64,000 nt of DNA from Cannabis sativa (taxonomy: Eukaryota > Streptophyta > Magnoliopsida > Rosales > Cannabaceae). The stretch spans positions 15,216,041-15,280,040 of the forward strand of contig NC_083606.1 in assembly GCF_029168945.1 (NCBI RefSeq), written 5' to 3'. The notes under the pieces were generated by a model that saw only the letters and a program-made list of their open reading frames with translations, searched no databases and was not told where the DNA came from. Positions 10,380 through 21,101 of this stretch are shown in pieces (positions within the stretch are counted from its first letter, which is position 1; each line of letters starts with the position of its first letter). Made by a program: the position numbers and the translations under genes.

Positions 10380-13300
10380 GAAGAAGCCTCGAAGACCAAG
10401 AAGGTCGACGACGGACAACAGCTTGCGCTTCTCCAAGCAGGAATCCGCACCGGGACTCCCTTATGGAACGAATTACAGCAAGAAGGCGCTGCTAGCCTTC
10501 AGGACTTCCAGAAGCGAGTCCAAAAATATATTAACCTCGAAGAAGCCCAGATCGTGGCTTACGGAGGCTATTATCCCACCGGGATAGCAGGATACATGCC
10601 AGGAGTATCGCCCTCGGGTACTGTCCCGACCGCGACCCCTCCGATAAGTGGCATACAGTTTTACGCCACTCCCGGATACGCCCGGGGCCAAGCTTTGCCC
10701 CCGGCATCTTCCCATTACGGCAACCCGTCCGGGGTGAATGGACGGGCTCCTTCACAGGCTGCCCCGACTGCTAGCTTAACAGGCCCTACCCAGGGGTCGA
10801 GAAGCAAAAGGTCTTCCAAGGGCAGCACCCGAACGGGAGAGAAGCGCCAAAAGAAGGGGTACACACCCCAATACACCCAGTACACAGAGCTCACGGACTC
10901 TCAGGAACGTGTATATTTTGCCACAAGGCAGAGTACGCACTACCGGAGACCCCAGCCATTGTACAGAGACAGCTCCCGGAGAGATCCGAGTAAAAGGTGC
11001 GAGTACCACAACGACATTGGCCACAGCACCAATGAGTGTAAAAATCTCAAAGATGAGATTGAGAATCTGATCCGTTTGGGCCACCTCTATGAGTGGATCA
11101 AAAATAGGTTGCCCCACCTTAACCCGGGGCAGGTGGCAGGGGGTATGCCCTCGGGAACACCAGGGGGTACAACAGGAGTATTGCCTCCAGCTGCTCCCGC
11201 AGGTGACACCCGGCATATACCCGGACTACCGCCCCGGCCTAATGGACGGGTAGCCATGATCTCCGGAGGTCCCCATATCGGAGGAAACACTCGAAAGGAG
11301 CGAAAGAGATATGCCGAGGCCGCAAGACACAGTGAGGTGTGGGAGGTCACTCAACTCCCAGCTCAAAGGCCTCGGCTAATGGACCAACCCATAACGTTCA
11401 CGGAAGAAGACGCCAAGACGGTGCATTTTCCTCATCACGACCCGCTGGTCATAGAGACCCCCATCGCAAATAAAGTGGTGGCTAGGGTCCTGATTGACAA
11501 TGGAAGTTCCGTGAACTTGCTCTTCAAAGAAGCCTTCACTGCGATAGGGTTGACCGACCGGGACCTCTCTCCTAGTGGATCGCAGCTCACAGGGTTTAAC
11601 GGGACAACGCTAATCCTGATGGGAAAAGTCAGGCTCCCAGTTACCCTGTGCCCGGATACCCCCCAAAGCACGTTCAAGTATTGCACCTTCGTAGTGGTAG
11701 ACTGTCCAACAGCCTACAACGCAATCTTAGGCCGACCGGCCCTCGTCGACTTTGGTGCAATAACTTCAATCCGACACCTATGCCTAAAATTCCCTACCCA
11801 GGAAGCCGGAGTCGGAACGGTGAGGGGAAATCAAGGAGAGGCCAGGCAATGTTACAATGTTGCCACCCACTTGCCAGTACTCATGGTCCGGGGGCCCCCT
11901 GAAATAGAGAAGGCTGAAGAAGACGAGCTGGATCCTCGCATAGGATCCGAAAGGGTCGTAGAACCAATGGAGGACGTCGAAGAAATACCAGTGTGCGACG
12001 ACGACCCCACCAAAGTACTCCGGATAGGGAGAAGCCTAGATCCGGAGGAAAAAGATAAAATAATAAAAACACTAAAGGGCGTCATCGACATTTTTGCATG
12101 GCGCCAAGAAGACATGACCGGCATCAGCCCTCATGTCATCACCCATGTACTCAATGTCAACCCGGACATGCCCCCTGTACAGCAAAAGAGACGCCCGCTC
12201 GACTCGGTGAAAGCCGAGGCCTTAGAGAAAGAGGTGGATAAACTTTTGTCCAATAGCATGATCCGCGACGTATACTATCCGGAATGGCTGGCCAATCCGG
12301 TCCTGGTGCCCAAGCCAAACGGGACTTGGCGGGTTTGTATAGATTTCACAGATCTAAACAAAGCCTGCCCAAAGGACTGCTTTCCGCTGCCCAGGATCGA
12401 TCAGATGGTGGACGCCACGTCCGGATTTAAGCTGCTGTCTTTCATGGATGCCTATGCTGGGTACAACCAAATAAAAATGCATACGGCAGACCAGGAGTGC
12501 ACTAGCTTCAGGACCGATAAGGGGGTATACTGTTACCTAGTCATGCCTTTCGGACTGAAAAACGCCGGAGCAACCTATCAAAGAATGGTTAACCGGATGT
12601 TTAAAAGCCTCCTGGGACGAAACATGGAAGTATATGTAGACGACATGCTCGTCAAATCCAAAGCATGCAACAGCCATGCAAGCGACTTAGAGGAATGTTT
12701 CGAAGTCGTCCGGAGATACGGCATGAAACTCAACCCGAAAAAATGCACCTTCGGGGTCATGTCGGGAAAATTCCTGGGCTTCATAGTCAGCCAAAGGGGG
12801 ATCGAGGCGAACCCGGAGAAAATCCAAGCTCTCCTGGACATGCCATCCCCCAAGAAAGATAAGGACGTGCAAAGTTTGACCGGAAAGGTAGCCGCACTGA
12901 GCCGCTTTATCTCACGGTCCACGGACAAGTGCATACCCTTCTTCAACATACTGAAGAAATGCCAAAAGTTCGAATGGACAGATGAATGCGAGGAGGCATT
13001 CAAAAGGTTAAAAGACCACATGGCCAAACCTCCTATCCTATCAAAACCCGTCCTTGGAGAAGACTTGTTCCTTTACTTGGCCGTCTCCGAGCATGCGGTC
13101 AGTGCCGCATTAGTCCGGGAGGAAGAAAAAATTCAGCACCCCGTGTACTATGTTAGTAAACGCATGGTAGGGGCCGAGACAAGGTACCCGGTTATTGAAA
13201 AGTTAGTATTCTGCCTCCTGATGGCATCACGGAAGTTGAGACCATACTTCCAAGCCCATCCGATCAGAATTTTGACCAATCATCCACTCCGACAAGTTCT

Positions 13301-15185
13301 CCAGAAGCCTGAAGCATCCGGAAGACTCCTCAAGTGGGCAATGGAGCTGAGTCAGTTCGACTTACATTACGTACCCCGGATTTCCATAAAAGGCCAAGCC
13401 TTGGCGGACTTCATCACCGAATGTAATGAAGCCGAGGCAACAGCCAATACACCGGAGCCACCCATCCCCACTTGGAGAGTATTTGTGGATGGAGCTTCTA
13501 ATGAGAACGGTTCAGGAGCCGGAGTGGCTATGATATCACCGACTGGGTTGCGGCTCCAGGCAGCACTCCGATTCAACTTCACAGCTTCGAATAATGAAGC
13601 CGAATATGAGGCCCTGATAGTAGGGCTAAAATTGGCTAAAGCTGTAGGAGCCAAGAGGGTGGAAGTCTACAGCGATTCTCAGCTGGTCGTAAACCAAGTT
13701 TCCGGAGAATACCAAACTCGCGGCGAAAGGATGGCCGCGTACGTAACAATAGTCCGAGAACTGCTCCACGAGTTCACGGACTATAAAATAGAAAGAATCC
13801 TCCGAGAAAAGAACGCTCACGCGGACTGTCTGGCTAAGTTAGCCTCGGACAGCGAAATCGAAGAGCTGAGGGTAGTACCAGTGGAACGCTTGGCAGAGCC
13901 AAGCATCAAAATAAAAGAGACCACACAAACGGTTGGGCAAGAACCCAGCTGGATGGTCCCCATCATAAAATACATAACCACAGGTGAGTTTCCCCAAGAG
14001 AGGGCACTGTCTCGAAAGATTCAGTATCAGGCTCATCGTTATGTAATGATGGATCAAATTCTCTACCGGAGAGGACTCAGCATGCCTTATTTAAGGTGTG
14101 TATCGGACCCTGAAGCTAGACAAATCATGCTGGAGGTCCATGAAGGGTTCTGTGGAGATCATACGGGAGGACCCAGCCTCTCAAAGAAAATATTGAGGCA
14201 GGGATACTTCTGGCCAACAATGAAAAAAGATTGTATAGACTATGTCCAAAAGTGTGACTCGTGCCAAAGGTACGCGAACATACCGAGAGCTCCTCCAAAT
14301 GAGATCACTTTGATGACCAGCCCCTGGCCCTTCGCGGTCTGGGGCATAGATCTCATCGGGTCTCTATCTACAGGAAAAGGAAGGGTAAAGTATGCAATAG
14401 TAGCAGTGGACTACTTCACCAAGTGGATAGAGGCTGAGCCTATGAAGACAATAACTGCTAAGAAGGCATTGGACTTTGTTATCAAAAACATAGTGTGTCG
14501 ACACGGCTTGCCTCACAAGATAGTCTCAGACAATGGAAAGCAATTTGATTGCGAGGAATTTACTGACTTTTGCAACCAACACGGAGTGGTAAAAAGCTTC
14601 TCCGCGGTAGCCCGGCCTCAGACAAACGGCCAGGCGGAAGCAGTCAATAAAATCCTAAAGGTCACCTTGAAAAAGAAGCTGCTGGCCTGTAAAAATAACT
14701 GGCCTGAAGAATTGCCAAGGGTATTGTGGGCCTACCGGACGACCCCCAGAACCACAACCGGTCACTCGCCGTTCTCGATGGCGTACGGTTGTGAAGCAAT
14801 GGTCCCGGTGGAAGCATTATTCCCATCCCACAGGAGGACGACTTACGATCCGGCCACCAATCAGGCCCTGCTCCAAGAAGCTCTGGATCAAGTCGAAGAA
14901 CTCCGGGATGAGTCCCAAATACGGATGGCCGCTTATCAAAAGAAGGTGACCAAGTATTTTAACTCCAAGGTTAAAAACAGAAAATTCGCTATTGGGGATA
15001 TGGTCCTAAGAAGGGTTTTCCCAGCCACCCAAGAACCCGGAGTGGGGGTACTTGGACCAAATTGGGAAGGACCATATGAAATCGAGGACGAAATCGGTTC
15101 TGGCACTTACAAACTGAAAAGAATGGACGGAACTACTGTCCCAAGAGCCTGGAATGCCGATCACCTCAGAAAATATTACCAGTAG
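10380..15185 (+). CDS. Gag C-terminus and pol polyprotein of the Tat gypsy element
   Basis: One frame is open from just after the TGA at 10377; the first internal ATG is 10554 (1543 codons to TAG at 15183). Counting from 10554, the domains are: a Cys-His knuckle CEYHNDIGHSTNEC near residue 148 (second Cys replaced by His); aspartic protease around VLIDNGSSVNLL near 312; reverse transcriptase with VYVDDMLVK near 692; RNase H; a second RNase H-like domain around FVDGASNENGSG near 976; and integrase with a zinc-binding region near 1195 and a D,D,E core (GIDLIG near 1262, SDNGKQF near 1323, GQAEAVNK near 1361). The C-terminus has the usual basic, Gly/Trp-containing tail (NWEGPYEI). Length and order are normal for Tat pol. 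Apart from the upstream stop the pol part looks intact. Confidence 0.95.
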   Translation, partial: EEASKTKKVDDGQQLALLQAGIRTGTPLWNELQQEGAASLQDFQKRVQKYINLEEAQIVAYGGYYPTGIAGYMPGVSPSGTVPTATPPISGIQFYATPGYARGQALPPASSHYGNPSGVNGRAPSQAAPTASLTGPTQGSRSKRSSKGSTRTGEKRQKKGYTPQYTQYTELTDSQERVYFATRQSTHYRRPQPLYRDSSRRDPSKRCEYHNDIGHSTNECKNLKDEIENLIRLGHLYEWIKNRLPHLNPGQVAGGMPSGTPGGTTGVLPPAAPAGDTRHIPGLPPRPNGRVAMISGGPHIGGNTRKERKRYAEAARHSEVWEVTQLPAQRPRLMDQPITFTEEDAKTVHFPHHDPLVIETPIANKVVARVLIDNGSSVNLLFKEAFTAIGLTDRDLSPSGSQLTGFNGTTLILMGKVRLPVTLCPDTPQSTFKYCTFVVVDCPTAYNAILGRPALVDFGAITSIRHLCLKFPTQEAGVGTVRGNQGEARQCYNVATHLPVLMVRGPPEIEKAEEDELDPRIGSERVVEPMEDVEEIPVCDDDPTKVLRIGRSLDPEEKDKIIKTLKGVIDIFAWRQEDMTGISPHVITHVLNVNPDMPPVQQKRRPLDSVKAEALEKEVDKLLSNSMIRDVYYPEWLANPVLVPKPNGTWRVCIDFTDLNKACPKDCFPLPRIDQMVDATSGFKLLSFMDAYAGYNQIKMHTADQECTSFRTDKGVYCYLVMPFGLKNAGATYQRMVNRMFKSLLGRNMEVYVDDMLVKSKACNSHASDLEECFEVVRRYGMKLNPKKCTFGVMSGKFLGFIVSQRGIEANPEKIQALLDMPSPKKDKDVQSLTGKVAALSRFISRSTDKCIPFFNILKKCQKFEWTDECEEAFKRLKDHMAKPPILSKPVLGEDLFLYLAVSEHAVSAALVREEEKIQHPVYYVSKRMVGAETRYPVIEKLVFCLLMASRKLRPYFQAHPIRILTNHPLRQVLQKPEASGRLLKWAMELSQFDLHYVPRISIKGQALADFITECNEAEATANTPEPPIPTWRVFVDGASNENGSGAGVAMISPTGLRLQAALRFNFTASNNEAEYEALIVGLKLAKAVGAKRVEVYSDSQLVVNQVSGEYQTRGERMAAYVTIVRELLHEFTDYKIERILREKNAHADCLAKLASDSEIEELRVVPVERLAEPSIKIKETTQTVGQEPSWMVPIIKYITTGEFPQERALSRKIQYQAHRYVMMDQILYRRGLSMPYLRCVSDPEARQIMLEVHEGFCGDHTGGPSLSKKILRQGYFWPTMKKDCIDYVQKCDSCQRYANIPRAPPNEITLMTSPWPFAVWGIDLIGSLSTGKGRVKYAIVAVDYFTKWIEAEPMKTITAKKALDFVIKNIVCRHGLPHKIVSDNGKQFDCEEFTDFCNQHGVVKSFSAVARPQTNGQAEAVNKILKVTLKKKLLACKNNWPEELPRVLWAYRTTPRTTTGHSPFSMAYGCEAMVPVEALFPSHRRTTYDPATNQALLQEALDQVEELRDESQIRMAAYQKKVTKYFNSKVKNRKFAIGDMVLRRVFPATQEPGVGVLGPNWEGPYEIEDEIGSGTYKLKRMDGTTVPRAWNADHLRKYYQ

Positions 15186-15332
15186 CGAATTAAACTTAGA
15201 TTTTGTTCAAAGGGTTTGTACCGTCCAAATGTATGCCTCCTCTATATTAAATAAAACCGAGTGCCTTAAAAACAAAGTTTTTATGCCACTCAGGGGGGTA
15301 CTAGGGTATACCGCACGGACAAACAAAAACAA

Positions 15333-15507
15333 ACTAAGTAAAATATCCTGACCCAAAGGGCAGGTCAATCTAAGTAAAATATCCTGACCCAAAGGGCAGG
15401 TCAATCTATCTAAGTAAAATATCCTGACCCAAAGGGCAGGTCAAAAAATATGCGCAAAAAATAAAGATCGCATATATAAAAATATCCTAGCCCAAAGGGC
15501 AGGTCAT
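15333..15507. repeat. Hairpin-forming tandem repeat between convergent genes
   Basis: Three near-identical units and one diverged unit of about 33-37 bases carry the core CCTGACCCAAAGGGCAGGTC. Inside the core, TGACC and GGTCA are inverted and could form a short hairpin. The array lies between the end of pol (15185) and the end of the antisense gene (15673). The rest of 15186-15660 is noncoding. A role in ending both transcripts is inference. Confidence 0.75.
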
Positions 15508-15672
15508 ACACATGTAAATGGCCCGGGGACAGGCCTTAAGATATAATTGTCTCCCCTTCAAATAAAAGCTGCCGCCTATATATAAATTGTTCTAAGGCAG
15601 CAGCAAATATGTACAAACAAAAAAAAAAGTTATAAGAAGAGCGGGTAGAATCTGGGTCAATAATGCGGCAGC

Positions 15673-18600
15673 TCAGTCAGCCCGCGGTGGAAGACGAGGT
15701 CCAATCCGTGCCTCAAGCTCAGCATCAAGCCTCTTCTTCTTTTCCCGAAATTTGGCAATCATGTCCTCGGGTTTGGGATAAAAAGTAAGCTTGATACTCT
15801 GATCATTGGTGGCCCAAGCCATGTAGACACCATCATCAAAGCGCTTCGGGCACCGGGCGCAGGAGACAGGAGAAAGGAGCTCGGCCCTCTTGGCCTTCCT
15901 GGTAGACTGATCTTTGTAGTCCCGAAGCTCCTTCAACTCCGCAGCTAGAGCGGCCTTGGATTCGATATCCGACTGGTGAGTCTCCTCTAGAGACCTCACC
16001 TTGGCGGCCATTTCATCCAAAGCCTCCCTGGCCTCCCGAAGATCTCGCCTGGCCTTCTCGACAGCCTCGGTTTGAGCCCTTAGTTCCTCCTGATGATGGG
16101 CCTCCATCCTGCCTCTCCGCTGGGCCTCGGCCTGGATCATGGCCTCCGCCTGAGCCTCCCTCCGGGTGGCCTCCTCTTCCTTGGCCTTGGCTTTCTCTTC
16201 CTTGGCCTTGGCCGCGGCTTCCTGGCGCTCGGCAGCCTCCTGGTAGATCTGCCTCTCCGCTGTGAGGTCTTGGAGGACCTTCCTGACGTCGTTCATGTCC
16301 CCAAAGTCGGACAGAGCGAAGCCATGGTTTATGATGTTCCTGGAGAGGCGACCAGCCTCAGCAGCAAGCTGAACCATAACGAGGTGTAAGGAAAAATTTC
16401 TCAAAGGAAGAAAACAAAACACAAACAACAAGAAGGAATCGCAAAAAATTGCAAAGTACTTACCACTGTGAGGGAATGGCTGAGGTCCTGGACCTGGAAG
16501 ATGGAGTTCAGGGAAGCGCAAGTGGCAAACCGCCTGGGCGCACAGCGTGTAAGCTGAGAAGCGAACTCACCGGTCATTTCCGCGGCAAAGGGAGCCAAAG
16601 TGGGCCCTAGGAGGGGACGGAACCAGTCCGTTAAAGGGTCCAGGTTGAGGTTCCACGGATCATGATAGTCCGGATGGTTGATGCTCGCCTCAACCTCAGC
16701 CCGCAGAATCCTCCTAAGGGCCTCCACCTCGGCATACCCCCGGGAGTACTCATCCATAGCGTAGTTGTGTTTGGCTATGCGAAGCTCCTGCCTCACCTCA
16801 TCCCCCGGAATCGGGGTAAGATCAATGTGAGGAGGAGCAGGATTTTCCTCCGTCGGAGAAACCCCGCCGTCTAGGCCATGAGCAGGAGTGTCGGCCCTCC
16901 GAGGCCTCTTCGGCTCGTCCTGGGCAATCATCTTGCCCTTACGCTTGCGAATCAGAGCCACTTCAGGCTCCTCCTCGTCCTCCTCTGCTACCACTGGAAG
17001 GGCTTGAGGCTCTCCAGTACCCTCGGCGTCTTCCTCCGAGAAGTCCCACCCTTTCCCTTGGCCTTCTCCCGGAAGCACCTCCTCGTCATCCACTAAGTCA
17101 ATGGTTTCGGGAGGAGCGCCGGAAGGAGCCTTCAAGGACGGAGCCGGGGGAGAGGGGGTGAAAGCCGGAGGAGCCACGGGAGTATGAACCCCGGCAAGCT
17201 GTTCCAGGATGGCATCCATGGAGGTACCTGTTCCAATAGAATAAGCAAGTGTTAGAAGTTCGTGAGAAACTGCTTATAAAAGGTGCAGCAAATAAACTAC
17301 TCCTACCCGAACTTCCTAATTCGGCCCTAGCAAAGTCCCGAACTTTAATGCCGGGCAAGATCATCTCCAAGATAACTGTCCGAGGGCCGAAACCAGCTGG
17401 ACGCTATGTAAGCCGACAGACCTAAGGGAATAGGTTCCGGAGGGCCGGAGCCCATCCGGGACCGACCTAGGTAATCTCCTAAGTTCGTAAAATAAAATTC
17501 CTTCAAATGATCCCCCCACCGGGTCGACGGCATCTTAAACCTACGAAGACGCTCGTCAAACCCTATGGGCCTATGACTGGTATATTCATCAACGGAAGGA
17601 ACATAGCGAATTATCAAGGGAGACTTACCACCGGCACCGGAAGTGCTAGCACCGGGAGCACCCGAGTTTGGTTCGGGGTGAAAGGCTGAGGCCGGGAAGT
17701 CTGGTTCTCAGAAGAACCTCCAAGACGAAGGGGCCTCCCGGCGGAAGGACCCCCAATCTCTTCTTGAAGTATCTTGTCAAAAAATTTAGCTTCGGACTTC
17801 CCGCCAATGGCTTGGCTCCTTCGCACCACCGGACTCCCCACGCGAAGCCCTCTCCCAGAGGCAGCCTGGGCCTTAGAATACGCCTTCTCCTGGGCCTTCC
17901 GGTAGAGGTAATCTTGGTACTTCTTCTCTGCCGTAGCAATGAGCTCATCCCGGAAGGCCTTCTCCGCGACCGGCGCCCTCACATTGGGGCAGATGACCTT
18001 TGAGAGGTTGGAGTCATCCACGGATTGATGAGAAAGGATAAGTTTAGCCTTCCTGCAATTCTCCGTGGTGACCAGGCCCCCGACATCAAGATCGGCATGA
18101 TCGTAGGAGGCGAAGGCTTGGGCCCTTCGAAGGAAAGCCTGAGTGGGGAGCGTCCGATGATAAGGTGGGATCCGCACCCACTCCGTGAGAAGCTCCGGGT
18201 GGTCCACGGCCCTGAACCCGGACGAGAAGAAAAATCGGTGGCGGTACTCCTTAACATGAGTCTGCCTATTATATGGAACCGTCCCCTCGTTAGCAGGGTG
18301 GATCCGGAACCCATAAAAACCATCCTTAAGTTTGTCCCCTTTCTTGGGGACGGATACAAGTTCATAAAAATATAAAATTTCCGCCGGGCTGGGAGCCCCC
18401 CAGCCGCGGGCGGTGTAAAAAATAAATAAGCCTGAGAGCAGGCGGTAAGCTTGAGGAATAAGTTGGTATGGCGCAAGGCCGACAAATACAAGAAAATTCA
18501 CAAAGTAATCTTGGAGCGGGAGCATGGCACCGGCCATCAAATGGGTCTGGCTCCAAGCCCCGAAGCCGTCATAATAATGATTAGGCGTCTCCGAGTCACG

Positions 18601-18825
18601 AGGAGGCCGGTGGAAGGTCCCTGAGGTAGAGGGTTTGATCCCAGCCACATTAATGATGCTCTCCAGCTGGTGAGGGCAAGTCAGGGTCGATCGAAGCTCG
18701 GCCGCTTCCCAACCAGTGGCGCGGGACTTGTACCCTTCCTGGGCAACGGGTCCTAGAGAAACCTCCTCCAGGGTGGCTATGTTTTTCCCTTTCTTCTTCG
18801 AAGATTTCGAGCCAGAAGCAGACAT
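15673..18825 (-). CDS. Antisense gene of the Tat element (putative gypsy-type transposase domain, PF04195-like), multi-exon
   Basis: Minus-strand gene between pol and the 3' LTR. Exon 1 is 18825-17629: the N-terminus is Ser/Lys-rich, then a conserved domain with NFLVFVGLAPYQL, RLLSGLFIFYTARGWGAPSP and a GFYGFRIHP stretch, as in plant proteins annotated as 'putative gypsy type transposon'. Its donor is GTAAGT. The next part, about 17615-17307, is not resolved and may hold a further intron or a frameshift. It leads to a donor GTAGGA at 17306, an acceptor before 17227, then an acidic, Pro-rich exon (17227-16464) with a basic RKRKGK stretch. A donor GTAAGT at 16463 and an acceptor before 16368 lead to the last exon (16368-15673), a long Ala/Glu/Lys/Arg coiled coil ending in TGA. 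The phases of the last two introns match (phase 1 and phase 0), which supports real splicing. ATG 18825 (MSASGSK) is preferred; an in-frame ATG lies 21 bases upstream. Function is unknown. Confidence 0.82.
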
Positions 18826-19917
18826 TTTATGTTCTGAGAAAAACAAAAAGAAAAAACCCAGCAGTTAGGCCCCATACCAAACCCTAAATCAGGAAAAAGG
18901 GAGTGGGGGTCCCCTAACCGCTGGAAAGAGGCCCCCTCCGGACATGTGTCACCTGGGAAACTCAGGAGAGAATCCCTGAACAAGTGTCGGGTGCAGTAAA
19001 ATCGCAGAAAAGTGGTTTTGCAAAAAGGAAAAGAAAAGAGAAAAGCCTTCCTATGCCCTAAGCAATTGCTAAACAAAGAACACATGGCCTTCTTCAAACA
19101 AAGCTGTATGCCTATAACAGAGGCATGACAATGGCGACTCTACAACTAACACAGTAAACATAAAGCAGAACTCGAAGAACTTAAACACTCACACACCCAG
19201 AAGCCTCTAAGTGCGAACCCAGAAAACAAACAAAGTAAATGTAAGCATGTTATTATTTAAAGATGCAAGAAACTTACAGTTGATTGTTGAACTGGGGGTA
19301 CTGAGTGTGGTTGAGTGAGAGTTGAGAAGCGCTGGCAAAATCGAACACTGGAAAATTAAAAGAAGTGTTTAAGTGTTAAAGCAGTTTGTGCTACTTTGAG
19401 GAATTTTCTCTCTGAGAAATTCGAGCAGAAATGGCAAGGAATGGAAAGTAACCGAAATGAAGGAAAGGTGGTGGCTTTTATAGGCAAAAGTGCATGAGGA
19501 ACAGGCGTCTTCACCTACCAATCGCACGGTGGGGGAAACACACGATTCGAATTCCCAAAAAGATCAACGGACCAGATCAATCTACCATTAAGGCGGTGGA
19601 AACGTTTGAGTATCCGTCTGACACCATCAATGCGCCGCATCAATCATGGGGCGTGAAACCAATCGACCTCTGCAAAAGTGAAATCGCCGCATTTAATGCC
19701 ATTATTAGACACACCTTCACGCGCCTCCAAGTCGTATCAGAAGACCGAGGAGGCGGCTGGAAACATTCCTGCAAACAAGCATATTGCTGCATTAAATGAC
19801 ATCATTTAATGTGCCCCCACGCGCTCGAGGCTCGAGCTAGGGGAACGAGGGGTCAACCGGAGACACTTGAACAAGCCTTGGTTTATTTTACTAAGTAAGC
19901 AAGGCTTGGGGGGTAAA
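18826..19917 (-). other. Promoter and 5' leader region of the antisense gene, with polypurine tract
   Basis: About 1.1 kb without a supported gene on either strand. On the minus strand it starts at a TATA box (19482) and includes a probable leader. On the plus strand the last bases (AAGGCTTGGGGGGTAAA, 19901-19917) are the polypurine tract next to the 3' LTR. A 101-codon plus-strand frame at 19494-19799 has no recognisable domain. Confidence 0.6.
19476..19482 (-). promoter_or_regulatory. TATA box for the antisense gene
   Basis: TATAAAA on the minus strand within CCTATAAAAGCC, about 650 bases upstream of the antisense start codon at 18825. The distance leaves room for a leader, possibly with an intron. 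Motif only; no transcript evidence here. Confidence 0.55.
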
Positions 19918-20698
19918 TGTTGCTCCAAAATTTGCCCAAAATACGTGGACCAGTCAAGAGGGGACATGTGGATCAGATAACTTGGAAAGATTTGCTAAGT
20001 CTTTTTATGCCACCAGGAAGCGCTATTAGCATGGGTCCCGGAGGAGACATCCGGAGTACAAGTTACTCCTGGAAGCTAGTATAGCGTGAAGGCCCTCCGG
20101 GATGTGTCAGGTCTCTCCCGAGAAATCAAGTCGCATTTAATGCTGCATGGGAGGAAGCGTGTTGGGACTGTAACACGCAATAAAGTCTGACGGCACAACC
20201 CCCGAACAGCAGCGCTACAGTAATGATCATTTAAGTCTAGCGACGGCTACACTGCGAAGAGTCACGTCAATCATAAGACAAAAAGGACGTTCTCCATAAA
20301 AACCCTACAGCACCTAAGGATTTGACCATGCATCACCCATGGTATATTCATCGGAAATGCCCAACTTTATGGATACTTACAGACACATGTGTAAGAACAA
20401 TTCTAGGGATTACCCCACCAAAACACTATAAATACCCCCTCAAAGCTCATTTAATGGGGTCGGAGGATCTTGGTGGCGAAAGAGCAAGAAGAGAAAAAAC
20501 TCACCAAGAACATTCTCTGTATTTAAGAGAAAAACATTCTCTCAAGTGTAGAATCTGTATTAAACACATCCATTAATAGCAGTGGCTCGTGGACTAAGGC
20601 TCATTAACGCCCCAACCACGTAAAAAGTCTTCATCTCACTTTCTTACAGCTCATTATTATAATTATACTTTAATAGTTGCCGAAAACCTCGGTCAACA
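19918..20698 (+). repeat. Gypsy 3' LTR
   Basis: Same length as the 5' LTR and, by eye, identical except for T at 19967. It is preceded by the polypurine tract and followed by the target duplication AAACC. Confidence 0.95.
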
Positions 20699-20703
20699 AA
20701 ACC

Positions 20704-20709
20704 TCTTCC
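20704..20709. mobile_element. Last bases of the small inverted-repeat transposon
   Basis: TCTTCC completes the right terminal repeat after the gypsy element is removed, and is followed by (TA)n at 20710-20727. The outermost bases of the two ends are only partly complementary. Confidence 0.6.
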
Positions 20710-20766
20710 ATATATATATATATATAAATTACAACAATAGATTTTAGAGGTTCTGCAAAACTCAAT

Positions 20767-20967
20767 TCTCTCACTTTCTATATATATACATTCATTACAA
20801 TATTTAAGATTTTTAGTATACAAATAATTTTTCCAAGTCACAACATTTACTCGTGACATTAGAAAATAGAAAGGTTGATGAATTGATTTATGAGATTTAA
20901 GGTATTTGTTTGTTGTGGAATTTATAAGTTGTTCTTTTTCGAAGAGAGCATTATTATTTGACATCAC
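20767..20967. repeat. Dispersed repeat R1, uninterrupted copy
   Basis: This stretch recurs as two pieces, about 29546-29567 and 42695-42873, that flank Helitrons B and C. I count about three substitutions in the right-hand 180 bases. It contains no recognisable gene. It acts as an 'empty site' reference for the Helitron insertion at the other copy. Confidence 0.8.
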
Positions 20968-21101
20968 CATTAACCACAGGTAAGTTGAGGTTGCTTGTCT
21001 TAAAGAGAGAGAAGGCTTGTGTACAAGTCGCAAACACTAATTAAGGCTCATGTGGATGTCAAGACCACTGAAATTGCTTTCACTGAGATATGGTAAAAGG
21101 C

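Larger units (their letters stand above)
8338..20698 (+). mobile_element. Complete Ty3/gypsy retrotransposon, Tat lineage (Retand/Ogre-like)
   Basis: Two 781-base LTRs (8338-9118 and 19918-20698) bound a 12,361-base element. The 5-base target duplication AAACC is at 8333-8337 and 20699-20703. By eye the LTRs differ at one position (8387 C, 19967 T), so insertion is recent. Order: LTR, primer-binding site, gag, protease, reverse transcriptase, RNase H, a second RNase H-like domain, integrase, hairpin-rich tandem repeat, antisense gene, polypurine tract, LTR. The second RNase H domain and an antisense reading frame between pol and the 3' LTR are known hallmarks of Tat-lineage elements. The plus-strand polyprotein is broken by one frameshift and one stop. 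It is inserted in the small DNA transposon at 7397. Confidence 0.95.

Noticed and set aside
19494..19799. 101-codon plus-strand frame before the gypsy 3' LTR
   Set aside because: No domain; it overlaps the promoter region of the antisense gene.
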